The notes: a model not told the origin generated them from the sequence alone. A DNA stretch of 51,082 bases from Bacteroides acidifaciens (GCF_024623065.1 NZ_JANJZR010000030.1:1-51082); one strand, 5' to 3'; positions 8,722 to 17,749 are shown, counted from the first letter of the stretch. Numbers and translations are program-made.

Positions 8722-8800
8722 ATAGTGACGGTATCCTGTCCACATAGTGACGCTATACTTACCGGATACCGTCACTATCACGCAAGGATAGCGTCACTAT
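8722..8800. repeat. Interleaved palindromic intergenic repeat, copy 1
   Basis: Four related units lie between two convergent genes: ATAGTGACGGTATCC at 8722-8736, ATAGTGACGCTAT at 8744-8756, the complement of the first at 8764-8778, and the complement of the second at 8788-8800. The order is A, B, A', B', so the two perfect stems interleave and could form a pseudoknot or alternative hairpins. T-rich sequence follows at 8802-8807. A second version with the same units in another order occurs at 33736-33811. Confidence 0.8.
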
Positions 8801-8812
8801 ATTTTTTGCAAT

Positions 8813-9577
8813 CTAGTAAAGTTCCTGATTCACCAGTTCGTCAAAGAGCTTTGCATATTTTTCCGCGACTGCTTCTGCAAATTTTTTACCTTTTTCCGCA
8901 GAAGCTCCACGCGGGTCGCCGACACCGGTATCTTTGGATACCTTTCCCCAGTTTCTGGGAATCCACGCCACCTTTTCATTCAAAGACTGTATGGCAAAGG
9001 TTTTGTATTCTCCATTCCCTGCTTCTTCAAGATTGACCAGTTCGGGATGATAATGCATCATTACTGACGTCTCGACTTCATCTGCATGGTCGCCCGGATT
9101 TTCAAAATAGTCCTTTGCCTTTAATACGGTGTACCATTCGCTTGATGCTATCAGGAAATCAGGATAGTCTACCGACAAATCACGAATCATACTTTTAAAA
9201 GTATTGCCGCCATGTCCGTTGATTATTACCAATTTCCGGATGCCTTGGGCATATAGGGAAGAAACAATATCTGTCAATATGGCTTTCTGCGTTTCATAAC
9301 GCGTATGGATACAGAAGGGTAATTCCCGTTGTCCCGGATTTTGTGAACCCATGCCGATGGGCGGCATGACCATGCAGTTCACGTTATATTCCTGTTTAGC
9401 TATCAATGCAGCATCAACCGCTACATTATGGGAAAGAATACAATCCGTCATATATGGCAAATGCAGATTATGAGGTTCGGTAGCTCCCCACGGCAAAGCC
9501 ACAATATCATATTTCCTGTCTTTTACTTTTCCATAACAAGATATGGATAAATCTACTTCTTTATTCATATACCCCAT
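8813..9577 (-). CDS. Creatininase-family amidohydrolase
   Basis: A 254-residue member of the creatininase / creatinine amidohydrolase superfamily of metal-dependent cytosolic amidases. The metal-site signatures are visible: GATEPHNLHLPYMTD (Glu and His ligands), NGHGGN, and DHADEVETS near residue 160-170. There is no signal peptide. The start may be the ATG at 9577 or the one at 9568. Family members hydrolyse creatinine, mycofactocin-type peptides or pyrimidine intermediates, and many Bacteroides copies lie in sugar loci with unknown substrates. It follows the 69-residue gene by 18 bases and probably shares its transcript. True creatinine use is unlikely to be the role here; the amide substrate is unknown. 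Confidence 0.85.
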   Translation of the reverse strand: MGYMNKEVDLSISCYGKVKDRKYDIVALPWGATEPHNLHLPYMTDCILSHNVAVDAALIAKQEYNVNCMVMPPIGMGSQNPGQRELPFCIHTRYETQKAILTDIVSSLYAQGIRKLVIINGHGGNTFKSMIRDLSVDYPDFLIASSEWYTVLKAKDYFENPGDHADEVETSVMMHYHPELVNLEEAGNGEYKTFAIQSLNEKVAWIPRNWGKVSKDTGVGDPRGASAEKGKKFAEAVAEKYAKLFDELVNQELY

Positions 9578-9595
9578 TTATTTCTAATGATTATA

Positions 9596-9805
9596 TTATT
9601 TCATTTTTACTATCACTTCTTTCTTATCTTCATTATACTCAAATTTCACCGGAGCGATTTTCTCTAAATCCATTAATACTTTCTCTAATAATAGTTTATG
9701 ATACCTTTCATAGGCTCGGGTGAAAGCTCCTTCATCACCTTGTTCAATCAAGGCGAAGAGTTTCTCATCATCTGTATCAGTATATTGGTCAATCTTGTTT
9801 TTCAT
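9596..9805 (-). CDS. 69-residue protein resembling ECF sigma region 2 N-terminus
   Basis: The middle of this small protein, DDEKLFALIEQGDEGAFTRAYERYHKLL, has the look of the first helices of region 2 in ECF sigma factors, where an LI.QGDE.AF...Y.RY..LL pattern is standard. It then diverges to a KFEYNEDKKEVIVKMK tail with no promoter-recognition parts. It is therefore either a decayed, internally deleted sigma gene or a free sigma-like fragment. A -7 promoter element lies about 70 bases upstream and the creatininase gene is 18 bases downstream, so it appears to be expressed as the first gene of a two-gene unit. No function can be claimed. Confidence 0.6.
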   Translation of the reverse strand: MKNKIDQYTDTDDEKLFALIEQGDEGAFTRAYERYHKLLLEKVLMDLEKIAPVKFEYNEDKKEVIVKMK

Positions 9806-9875
9806 TCTTCGGATTTTGTTTACTTGTTTCCAAAAGAACTAAAAGTATATTACTTGCTTCTCTCTTTATGAAGAG

Positions 9876-9883
9876 CAAATGTA
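9876..9883 (-). promoter_or_regulatory. -7 element for the small gene / creatininase unit
   Basis: Minus-strand TACATTTG matches TAnnTTTG, about 71 bases before the ATG at 9805. No clear -33 element is visible. Confidence 0.45.
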
Positions 9884-9928
9884 GCAAATTTCCTAGAAAA
9901 CCTAGAGGCATTTACGGAAAAAGTCCCC

Positions 9929-9967
9929 GATTAACAATTCCTCTTTTCAAATGAGGAACCGTTAATC
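9929..9967 (-). terminator. Hairpin after the GH127-GH141-GH78 operon
   Basis: Outer arms GATTAAC / GTTAATC (9929-9935, 9961-9967) and inner arms TTCCTC / GAGGAA (9938-9943, 9953-9958) form a broken stem-loop just downstream of the GH78 stop. There is only a weak A-rich stretch for a minus-strand tail, so this is a probable rather than certain terminator. Confidence 0.45.
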
Positions 9968-10000
9968 AAGGACTACTCCACTAACTAATTAACAAATAGA

Positions 10001-12205
10001 TTACAAATGATAGGTAATGATTCTCTCTTCCGGCGAATCAATCCAAAGATGCCATATATTTTCAGATACTTTTTCTACTGTTCCTATGTTGGCTTTCGGT
10101 TGACGACTGCTCTCAATGGTAAGGTAGCCTTTGCCTTCCGTTGCCTTTACTTTGATTGTTTTTTTGTCCATATAGATATGGATGTCTCCATTCGGAGTGG
10201 GCACGGTACCTTCCATCCATTTCAATCCTCCCAACACAGGAGCAATAGCAAACTCTTTATATCCTTCTTTTACAGGTTTCACTCCCAAGTAATATTTGCC
10301 TAACAGATAGACAGGACTAGCTCCCCAGGCATGGCACAAACTCTTTCCATAAGGACGGCCATACATGGCAAGATGTTGCGTTCCGATTTCTTCCGGGTTA
10401 TATTTCTCCCAAAAGGAGGTAGCACCTTCCTTCAACATTCCTCCCCAATAGGCTTTTATTTCTTTCATTACAGCATCTTGTTCGCCAAGAGCACAAAGGG
10501 CTTCCAGTTCGTAAAAACGCATATAGGGAGTTGTTATTTTCAGAATACTGTCATTCAGCAGAACAGACTGCTTAATGGCTTGTTGCTTATCTTCACTCAA
10601 ATATTGAAAGAAGACAGAAAACATATTCGCATAACAGGTGACTGCATCACTTTGCTGACCGTTGACGCAATTATGTACAAATGCCTGTTTCTGATTATTC
10701 CAAAAGGCAGGTTCTAACTTTGCTTTCAATGCAGCAGCCAGCTTCTCGTATTTCTGCTTACCATTGGCATCTCCGACCAGCTCCGCACACAAAGCCATCG
10801 TTTCCAGACTTCTGCAAAATAAGATTTGTTCAAAAGAGAGTTCGCCTTTCTTATCCAGATAGCCATCTGCCCAGTCCACAAATACCCAATCGCCCGTCAT
10901 ACCTTCTACCATGCCATTCTTATTGGTACGTCCCAACACATAATCCATCATTGTTTGCATACGCGGATATAGTTGGTTAACAAAATGACGGTCGCCACTA
11001 TACATATAATAATCATATACACTAAGGAACCAGTAGAAAGTATAGTCCATGATTGTATTACTGTGGCTAGTCACAGGATCCTTGCCACGAAGCAACCAGA
11101 TTGTACGTTTGACGGATTCGTTGTCAAAGAAAAGATAGTAATTCATCAAATAACTTTGAATGGCATCGCCACTCCATACCCAACGGTCACGTTTGATACC
11201 GTCAATGAAGAATTCGCGGGTAGTAAGATGCATGGTGTATGCGCCAACTTCCCAAATACGATTCAACTCCTCATCATTACAACGGAAACTTCCGCGGTAT
11301 TCTTCAGGAAGATATTCATATTGCATGAAGACTTCTCCAATCCGTACACCCGGATCGTGAGTTACATAAACATAGCGAAAGGCTTTGCTGTTCTCCAATG
11401 CATATTCGTTTTCAGAATTACTCAAGGGAGAAGTGCTGCGGATGGCAAGGTCGGTCACTTGTCCTGGTTCGAGCAAGAGTTTGTCCAATGTCTCACAATA
11501 TGCTTTATCTTTTGCTTCTTCCGGGCTTTCACCATAATAAATTTCTATTTTTCCTTTTCCGGAAAGATTCTTCAATGTGATGAATCCGAATGTTTCTTTT
11601 CCAAAATCATAAAGGATACCTCCTTCAGACTGTTCTGTCTTGGTAACGGGTTGCTGCGGTTCACGCATCAGACTGAATCGGGAAGGACGTTGGGTAGCTC
11701 CATCAAAATTCCAGTATCCGGCATCCATATAGATAGTGGCAGATGTGTCACTGGCTTTTCCGCTTTCGTCAATCCATTCTTTATCTTCGTAAGTCACACG
11801 CCAGGAAGAGTCTGAATTCACCGTTTTTCCCTTCACATAAATAGTGGGAGGAGTAGCCTGATTCCAGACTTTAATGTTCAGGCTATGTTTTCCAGCCGGA
11901 AGCAACATGGTTTCCGGCATACCGAATTGGAGCTTGCCATCCAGTTTGACGTTGTACTTTCCTTCGGCAGCAATAAAGATTTCTTCCGGCTCGGAAAGAT
12001 TCAGTTGCTTACTGAATTCTACGACAACATAATGACTGTCCGTTTTCCAAAAAGGAGGGAAAAATGCCCCTCGTTCCGTACGACGGTTATTCATTTGATT
12101 TCCCAGCCAGATTTCATAGTCTCCCGGATACCATATCCAGGTCTGTGCAAAGGTGCTACTCGCCAAAGACAAGGCACCAAGTAATATCATATACTTCTTT
12201 TTCAT
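10001..12205 (-). CDS. GH78-type alpha-L-rhamnosidase (RG-II side chain, BT1001-like)
   Basis: About 734 residues with a signal peptide ending in SLASSTFAQ, then beta-sandwich domains to about residue 300 and an (alpha/alpha)6 barrel. The barrel shows the GH78 acid-base region DGIKRDRWVWSGDA, the GATSFWEKYNP motif with its conserved Glu, and a C-terminal beta domain (LAPVLGGLKWMEGTVPTPNG type). The frame is open to 12277, but the signal peptide begins at MKKKYMILLG, giving a start at 12205. It is last of a three-gene leftward operon after GH127 and GH141. In B. thetaiotaomicron the same trio (BT1003-BT1002-BT1001, recalled) removes aceric acid, fucose-type and rhamnose residues from RG-II. 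Alpha-L-rhamnosidase on an RG-II chain, periplasmic, is the best call. Confidence 0.85.
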   Translation of the reverse strand: MKKKYMILLGALSLASSTFAQTWIWYPGDYEIWLGNQMNNRRTERGAFFPPFWKTDSHYVVVEFSKQLNLSEPEEIFIAAEGKYNVKLDGKLQFGMPETMLLPAGKHSLNIKVWNQATPPTIYVKGKTVNSDSSWRVTYEDKEWIDESGKASDTSATIYMDAGYWNFDGATQRPSRFSLMREPQQPVTKTEQSEGGILYDFGKETFGFITLKNLSGKGKIEIYYGESPEEAKDKAYCETLDKLLLEPGQVTDLAIRSTSPLSNSENEYALENSKAFRYVYVTHDPGVRIGEVFMQYEYLPEEYRGSFRCNDEELNRIWEVGAYTMHLTTREFFIDGIKRDRWVWSGDAIQSYLMNYYLFFDNESVKRTIWLLRGKDPVTSHSNTIMDYTFYWFLSVYDYYMYSGDRHFVNQLYPRMQTMMDYVLGRTNKNGMVEGMTGDWVFVDWADGYLDKKGELSFEQILFCRSLETMALCAELVGDANGKQKYEKLAAALKAKLEPAFWNNQKQAFVHNCVNGQQSDAVTCYANMFSVFFQYLSEDKQQAIKQSVLLNDSILKITTPYMRFYELEALCALGEQDAVMKEIKAYWGGMLKEGATSFWEKYNPEEIGTQHLAMYGRPYGKSLCHAWGASPVYLLGKYYLGVKPVKEGYKEFAIAPVLGGLKWMEGTVPTPNGDIHIYMDKKTIKVKATEGKGYLTIESSRQPKANIGTVEKVSENIWHLWIDSPEERIITYHL

Positions 12206-12244
12206 TATTCTTTCTATTGCTAACAAACTGAATCGTAAGAAATA

Positions 12245-12336
12245 ATTCGTTCCACAGTAGTTGACGTTTAGTTCCACATCTGTTTCCCTTTAGTTCTACA
12301 ATTGTTTTCCTTTAGTTCCATATCTGTGGAACGAAT
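12245..12336. repeat. Three 22-bp tandem repeats bounded by a 12-bp inverted repeat
   Basis: Between GH141 and GH78 there are three head-to-tail copies of a TTTAGTTCCACATCTGTTTC-like unit at 12267-12288, 12289-12310 and 12311-12329. The last copy is truncated. They are enclosed by a perfect inverted repeat, ATTCGTTCCACA (12245-12256) and its complement (12325-12336). Transcribed leftward, this would form a stem with a repeat-filled loop in the inter-cistronic RNA. Confidence 0.8.
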
Positions 12337-12367
12337 CACGTATTACAGTTAAATGTTCTGTCAGTTC

Positions 12368-14239
12368 CTACTGGATATTCAATAAATCCTTATATGCAGC
12401 TTCCAGTCCCGCACGTTCACGAATAACACTGTCCACCTTCGGACCATTGTTCTCCCATACATTTCCCGGGCCATTGGCATTTTGCAGATACTTCTCCCCT
12501 TCTGTCCAATTATCACGTACAGTAATAAAGGAAGAACCTTCATCCGTATAAAGATAGAACCAGTGATTAGGATCGTGTACATACCCCGGCTTATAAATAC
12601 TATGCACACAATTCTCCGTTACATAACTTTTCGGCTGCGAACCAAGTGTATAAATACCTGCCACATCATACATATGTTTCGCATAATGATGAATCAGATT
12701 CGCATGAACTCTGTTATTACGCATGCAATTCACCGTTTGTGTCCATCCCCAACCGAGACTAATTCCACTATAAGGAACCTCACAAATCTCATTATGCTCG
12801 ATATTGATATCACTCACATATCCTGCAGCAATGGCAAGGCATCCCCAATCTTCATTGCCTGTTTCCGTGAAATAGCAATTATTGATTTGTTGCTGTGTGC
12901 ATACTTCCCGACGATCAGCAGGGTCGTATGGCAAATGTGTTTCATGAACAGCCGGAGAAAAACTGCCGACTAACAGACCATTTCCGGCAATATCGCGAAA
13001 GAGACAGCCACGAACAGCACCGCCTTGCACCGCTTCCTCATAATCCAGTCCGGTTGAGCCTAAATGCTCGAACCGACAGCGCTCAAAATCAATCTGATTG
13101 GCAGCCGCCACACGGACAGCCGCTACCGGACGTCCTAGCCAGCCCTGATTATCCAGCGGATGATTCTGATAATTCCGTTGCATCTTCGGTTCTATCCGAT
13201 AGCCATCTGTCAGATACATACCTGCCTGAAGCGGCACATGTCCTTTTTCTGAAGGACGCATCCATGTAGTATAGGAAAAAATAATTTTCTCAAAACGGAC
13301 ATTAGAGACAGGACGGTCTAATGTACCTTCCACCTGCACCAATGTTTCAACGGCAGGAATAATAATTTCCATACCGGCATCCTGCATCTTCTCTCCTTCC
13401 CGTGGATAATAATATACTTTACGGGCATCTATATCATGATACCATTCTCCCGGAACATCCAGTAACTCCCGTGCATTTGTCAGATAGAAAGCGGAATTAT
13501 GTCCATCCGTAGTCACCATCGGACGTGGCCAGGGATGCTCAAACTGAATCCGGCTTTCCGGTTGATGAAAACGTATTGCCGCACTATCTCCCTGCACCTC
13601 AACTGAACGAATCCGAAGGTTAGCAACACACCACATCTGGTGTAATACCATCTCGGCATATTTAGCTTTCAAATTCCCTTTATTATCAATAAGTCTGCGG
13701 ATGGAAACCGCAGGAACATAAAGAATCTCATTCTTCTCGTCCACGCTACAAATGCGGTTCATCTTCTCAAAGTCTTCCACATCACAGGCACGGACAGCTT
13801 TTTTGCCATCTATCCATAATTGCCTGAAATCCAACGGACGTCCATTGAATGTCGGCACGTCCGCTACCCAAAGTTTTCCTTGCTTTTTCCAGTTACGGAT
13901 GCGCACACCACCGCTTAATATCACCTCTTCACCGGAGATGGAACAAATCACCGTAGGAGATTTCTCTGTTCCGCTATCTTCCGGTCGAATAAAAACAGGT
14001 TCATGCAATGCATATGTTCCGCCTTCCATATAAATAGTGATTCCACCTTGGACACGGTCGTCTCCCGTACGACGCCACTCCCGTGCCTGTCGCAAAGCCG
14101 AAGTCAGAGTTGCTTTCGGAGATTGCTTCGTGCCGTCATTAAAATCATTCCCTTTCGGAGAAACCCATATATCACCTGCCATAAGCGTGGAACTTATGGC
14201 AAGCAATGAACAAGCTATTTTCAAACCCTTTCCAATCAT
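12368..14239 (-). CDS. GH141-type alpha-L-fucosidase (RG-II, BT1002-like), parallel beta-helix
   Basis: A 623-residue secreted protein with a signal peptide ending near residue 21 (SSTLMAGD). It opens with DIWVSPKGNDFNDGT, typical of right-handed parallel beta-helix enzymes, and carries the helix repeats with N-rich turns such as INIEHNEICEVPYSGISLG and VHANLIHHYAKHMYDVAGI. Overall it matches the GH141 founder described from B. thetaiotaomicron RG-II work (BT1002, recalled). That enzyme cleaves an alpha-L-fucosyl linkage in RG-II. The catalytic residues cannot be named from sequence alone. It starts 4 bases after the GH127 stop codon and is clearly in one operon with it. The GH78 gene follows after a repeat-bearing gap. 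Confidence 0.84.
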   Translation of the reverse strand: MIGKGLKIACSLLAISSTLMAGDIWVSPKGNDFNDGTKQSPKATLTSALRQAREWRRTGDDRVQGGITIYMEGGTYALHEPVFIRPEDSGTEKSPTVICSISGEEVILSGGVRIRNWKKQGKLWVADVPTFNGRPLDFRQLWIDGKKAVRACDVEDFEKMNRICSVDEKNEILYVPAVSIRRLIDNKGNLKAKYAEMVLHQMWCVANLRIRSVEVQGDSAAIRFHQPESRIQFEHPWPRPMVTTDGHNSAFYLTNARELLDVPGEWYHDIDARKVYYYPREGEKMQDAGMEIIIPAVETLVQVEGTLDRPVSNVRFEKIIFSYTTWMRPSEKGHVPLQAGMYLTDGYRIEPKMQRNYQNHPLDNQGWLGRPVAAVRVAAANQIDFERCRFEHLGSTGLDYEEAVQGGAVRGCLFRDIAGNGLLVGSFSPAVHETHLPYDPADRREVCTQQQINNCYFTETGNEDWGCLAIAAGYVSDINIEHNEICEVPYSGISLGWGWTQTVNCMRNNRVHANLIHHYAKHMYDVAGIYTLGSQPKSYVTENCVHSIYKPGYVHDPNHWFYLYTDEGSSFITVRDNWTEGEKYLQNANGPGNVWENNGPKVDSVIRERAGLEAAYKDLLNIQ

Positions 14240-14243
14240 AGTC

Positions 14244-16340
14244 TTATCTTGTTAATGGCATCCATACCGTCATTTCTCCCTTTCCTCTGTTTCCCCAGGC
14301 ATAATAAGGAATCAGGCGGATATTCACCGTTCTTTCAGCCTGAGCCACCGGACGATAAAGCACTCCTTCCCAAGAGGCGGGAGATGCCAAACGTACTGTC
14401 CCTTCAAGAGCCACTATCGGACTGCCTTCTATCGTTACTTTCTTAGGAGTCAATTTAATATCGGCAGGAATCAATACGTTATCAATCTTTTCTCCGTTTG
14501 CAATATCCATACTTTCCAGACAGTAAACCAGCGGCCCGCGTTTCACAACTACCTGATTACGGATTTCCTCTGCCAACGGATGGGCTTCAAGCAGACAGAC
14601 AGGCATATCCATTGCGAGTTCCACTACATCGCCTTTTTTCCATACGCGGTTGACTTCCGCATATGTATTCGCTTTTGTATCCATTTGCACCAGCTGACCA
14701 TTCACTTTTAATGCAGTCTTTTCACACCATTCCGGAATACGAAGGAAAAGAGAGAAAGCACCCGCCTTACGAGGAACTTTATTCAACGTCAAACGTACGT
14801 TACCATCCCAAGGATAATCCGTCTCCTGCGCCAAAGCAATTTCGCCTTTATCCTTCCAGTCCGTTGTTAATGTATTTGCGCCATATAAGTTGCAGTAAAT
14901 TCCTTCCGGACTCAATGTATATGCATAATTCTGTGCCTGGCACAGTGTACGCAATGTATTTGGCGGGCAGCAGAAACAACTGATATATTCCGTCCGTTCT
15001 TTCGGCCAACGAAGCGTGTAAGGAAGATCGGCACTGATACGAAGCGGATTGGTATAGAAATATTTCTTTCCGTCCAGACTGATGCCGCTCAATACACTAT
15101 TATAAAGACAAGTCTCTACAAGGTCAGCATATTTCGCATCTCCTGTCACTTCCAGCATACGCCAGTTGAAAAGCATATTTCCGATATTAGCACATGTTTC
15201 ATTGTGTGCTGTGTTATTCGGCAACTGATAAGGACGTCCGTAGCTCTGATGTACCTTCTGAATACTATCCGGCTCATAGCAAGTACCGTCCGGTGACGTT
15301 CCATCATAAAGAGCACCGCAAGCTCCGGTCACATACATCTTCCGGGTGACAATATCATTCCAGATACTTGTCAGATTTTTCATCAACTGTTGTTCGCCTG
15401 TCTCGGCATATACATCCGCTACTCCTGCATACAGATAATTCGCACGTACGGCATGCCCCATTGCACGATATTGGTCGTGGAAAGGAATACGATCCTGATT
15501 ATCATCTGTTCCGTTTTCCACCATACCGCGAATATCAATCAGATTCTTCGAAAGTTCCAGATAACGGGGATTTCCTGTGGCACGATACATTTCGACCACT
15601 CCCATATAATGAGAAGGACAAATGGCATTACGAGCCAGTTCGGCAGAAGCCGTTTCATAAAAATGACAAAGGAAGTCCGTTGCTTTCACAGCGGCATCGA
15701 AAAGCGTTGTCTTTCCGGTGGCACGACGATGCACAATACCCGCCATCATCAAGTGCCCTAGGTTATATGTCTCAAAATTCAGCCGATTGGCAAAAGCTCC
15801 TTTTTCATTCTCGTCACCTACTTTCGTTCCAATGACCGTTTGTTTATGCTGATCCCCTAATGCATGAGAGTCAATACCTTTATTCAGTTCTTCAATAACA
15901 ACAGGCGTATGTATATAACCGTCTGTACGTTGAGCCTTTACAACACAAGTAATAAAGTTGTCCATTAACCTGTCCAGTTCCGGATCTTTGTTGACAGCAT
16001 AGACAGAAGCCACTCCTTCCATCCACTTATACATATCTCCGTCGTGGAATGGAGGTCCCCAATGTTCACCCTTGCACACACCGGCAGCAATCTCAAAATT
16101 ACGAAAACCGTGAGAGATTTCCGGTGTATTCCAAGTGTTCCACATACTTTGCAGAGAAGTCCGGCTAAACACATTAAAACGGTCGCCCCAAAAACCGTCT
16201 GTCCAATGTACGGCACCTATTCCGATATTAGCCATCTTTGCAAAACGGCTCTGACTCATATCCGTCAATCCATTGCTTTGCGCAAGTGCTCCCGTAACGG
16301 AGGCGGAAGCTAAAAGAAGTAACAGTTTTATCTGTTTCAT
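14244..16340 (-). CDS. GH127 family glycosidase, probable RG-II aceric acid hydrolase (BT1003-like)
   Basis: A 698-residue protein with a signal peptide ending at GALAQ. Residues about 35-430 form the GH127 (alpha/alpha)6 barrel, including HGFRNFEIAAGV, PFHDGDMYKWMEG and NNTAHNETCANIG. The Zn-site and nucleophile cysteines are visible in EYISCFCCPPNTLRTLC. C-terminal beta-sandwich domains follow to the end. GH127 is known for beta-L-arabinofuranosidases. The family member that travels with GH141 and GH78 in RG-II loci (BT1003, recalled) acts on aceric acid in side chain B, and that is the preferred role here. It is first in the operon; I saw no clear promoter in the 50 bases upstream. Confidence 0.85.
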   Translation of the reverse strand: MKQIKLLLLLASASVTGALAQSNGLTDMSQSRFAKMANIGIGAVHWTDGFWGDRFNVFSRTSLQSMWNTWNTPEISHGFRNFEIAAGVCKGEHWGPPFHDGDMYKWMEGVASVYAVNKDPELDRLMDNFITCVVKAQRTDGYIHTPVVIEELNKGIDSHALGDQHKQTVIGTKVGDENEKGAFANRLNFETYNLGHLMMAGIVHRRATGKTTLFDAAVKATDFLCHFYETASAELARNAICPSHYMGVVEMYRATGNPRYLELSKNLIDIRGMVENGTDDNQDRIPFHDQYRAMGHAVRANYLYAGVADVYAETGEQQLMKNLTSIWNDIVTRKMYVTGACGALYDGTSPDGTCYEPDSIQKVHQSYGRPYQLPNNTAHNETCANIGNMLFNWRMLEVTGDAKYADLVETCLYNSVLSGISLDGKKYFYTNPLRISADLPYTLRWPKERTEYISCFCCPPNTLRTLCQAQNYAYTLSPEGIYCNLYGANTLTTDWKDKGEIALAQETDYPWDGNVRLTLNKVPRKAGAFSLFLRIPEWCEKTALKVNGQLVQMDTKANTYAEVNRVWKKGDVVELAMDMPVCLLEAHPLAEEIRNQVVVKRGPLVYCLESMDIANGEKIDNVLIPADIKLTPKKVTIEGSPIVALEGTVRLASPASWEGVLYRPVAQAERTVNIRLIPYYAWGNRGKGEMTVWMPLTR

Positions 16341-16390
16341 TAATATGGATAATTTAAAATTTACACAATATCTTTATAAAAAGACGTAAT

Positions 16391-16780
16391 TATCCGCATT
16401 TTGTACTCAATAAATCAATCTGGTTAAGAAGAGACTCACAGATATGATTTTATGTTTAATAGGAGTCGCTTTATAAATAGACAGACAATAATCCACCCTG
16501 TCCTGATTTTCCATTGTACAGCAAATCGTAAAATTGTCATAACTACCTCCCCAATCAGAAAATCGGAAGTAAAACAGGTATAGACCAAATTGCCTGAAGG
16601 AATTTTATACGTCCCGTTCCTTTTCCGTTGCAGAGGCAGGGCAAACTTTCCGGTCTTTGCAACAAACGAACTATCTTTCCCGTATTTGCCGTCTGTACGA
16701 TATACATAACAATAACGACAGACTTCACTAAGTTTATGACATCCATACCAAAGAGTGCACATCGAAGCTTTTTCATTCAT
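16391..16780 (-). pseudogene. Decayed DUF5131 / phage Gp37-Gp68 family gene
   Basis: From the ATG at 16780 the minus strand reads MNEKASMCTLWYGCHKLSEV, then CRYCYVYRTDGKYGKDSS, and on to LVYTCFTSDFLI. This is the start of the DUF5131 (Gp37/Gp68) family with its CxxC-type cysteines. After that the frame is lost. A second frame continues with DWGGSYDNFTICCTMENQD and YKATPIKHKII, and a third with CESLLNQIDLLSTKCG, both recognisable family segments. About 35 residues are missing between the first two blocks, and the gene ends early, far short of the usual 200-plus residues. At least one deletion and two frame changes make it non-functional. Family members are associated with phages and mobile elements. 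Confidence 0.75.
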
Positions 16781-16832
16781 TTTCTTTTTTTCTTCAAATA
16801 CATATCTTATCTGCCATATATCCATAACAAGA

Positions 16833-16864
16833 GTGCACCTTTTTTCTGTTGAAAAAAGGTGCAC
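16833..16864 (-). terminator. 14-bp hairpin downstream of the hypothetical membrane protein
   Basis: Arms GTGCACCTTTTTTC (16833-16846) and its perfect complement (16851-16864) enclose a 4-base loop. It lies between the gene ending at 16930 and the DUF5131 remnant. The T-run is inside the stem rather than after it, so terminator is likely but not certain. Confidence 0.6.
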
Positions 16865-16929
16865 AAAACACAAACAAAACAAACAATAGAGCGACCTTCA
16901 CAGGCAGCCGGTCGGTTAAGACCCTATCT

Positions 16930-17403
16930 TTAATCCGCCCATCTCGATGCGGGCAATTTCTTCTTACAATATGACTTCATCCAGCTATACGATTTTCTTT
17001 TTCGCAGGTAAAGCGTATCTCCACAATGCCTTATCGCTTCCCAGTCAAAGATAGAGTGATGTCTTATCATCCGTTCCCACCAATAAAGAAAATGATATGT
17101 AGACAAAGGTATTAACATAAACCACCAGGATAGCCATAATGACAATACCAAGCCTGGTAACAATGTGAGAAAAATACACTCCGTATATTGCCTCAGATGA
17201 ATTCGGGCCTCCATTTCTTCCCAAATTTCCAAATACTTATAGCGAGTAAAGTAACAACCGAAAATCATAAAAGAATGTTTCTTCTTACCGAGAAAACATT
17301 TCGCTAACCTACTATTGTATAAAATCATTATCCCTAATACTGTGTTTGTAAGTTCCACTTCGCAAATGTCCGTATAATCGCGAATATAGCAATTTGTATT
17401 CAT
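16930..17403 (-). CDS. Hypothetical membrane protein (157 aa)
   Basis: I do not recognise this protein. It has a basic, tyrosine-rich N-terminal half, one strongly hydrophobic pair of helices near residues 75-105 (FLTLLPGLVLSLWLSWWFML), and a basic C-terminal tail (TLYLRKRKSYSWMKSYCKKK). The hydrophobic pair suggests a hairpin in the inner membrane with both ends in the cytoplasm. There is no signal peptide. It sits between two pseudogenes in a patch that looks decayed, so it may be a leftover of a mobile element. A hairpin terminator lies downstream. It may or may not be expressed. Confidence 0.5.
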   Translation of the reverse strand: MNTNCYIRDYTDICEVELTNTVLGIMILYNSRLAKCFLGKKKHSFMIFGCYFTRYKYLEIWEEMEARIHLRQYTECIFLTLLPGLVLSLWLSWWFMLIPLSTYHFLYWWERMIRHHSIFDWEAIRHCGDTLYLRKRKSYSWMKSYCKKKLPASRWAD

Positions 17404-17702
17404 TTCTAAGAGAAGAATACTTGTTTGGGAACATGACTATTAGTACAAATTTCAAATCCCATGTTTCGATATATACAAAAACATTCATCTAAAGATGTTC
17501 ACTTTTGTGTTACTTGCATAATTCGGGGTATGTATATCTGATTATTACAACAGAACAACCACCCCTGTTTAACTGGTCACTGATATTGGAACATATATTA
17601 TGACGATATACTCCAATTACCTTTATTGTTTTCACAAAGATACTACATTTGTGTGTATTTTATATGAAATATAGATAAAAATCATTCAATAATGCATTAA
17701 AA

Positions 17703-17740
17703 TAAAAAATGTATCCTCTTTCCGGTGGGAAAGAGGATAC
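17703..17740 (-). terminator. Strong hairpin terminator (minus strand)
   Basis: Arms GTATCCTCTTTCC (17711-17723) and its perfect complement (17728-17740) with a 4-base loop are followed on the minus strand by six T residues. It lies just beyond the AraC-type remnant and probably terminated that gene. Confidence 0.8.
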
Positions 17741-17749
17741 ACAAATAAT

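Noticed and set aside
8722..8800. CRISPR array
   Set aside because: Units alternate in orientation, are only 13-15 bases long and lack regular spacers.
12206..12277. Extended start of GH78 at 12277
   Set aside because: The signal peptide begins at 12205, and the extension runs into the repeat block between the genes.
12245..12336. CRISPR array from the three 22-bp repeats
   Set aside because: The copies are directly adjacent with no spacers.
11885..13269. Several open frames of 90-280 codons opposite the glycosidase genes
   Set aside because: They lie wholly inside well-supported genes on the other strand and show no family motifs; they are shadow frames.
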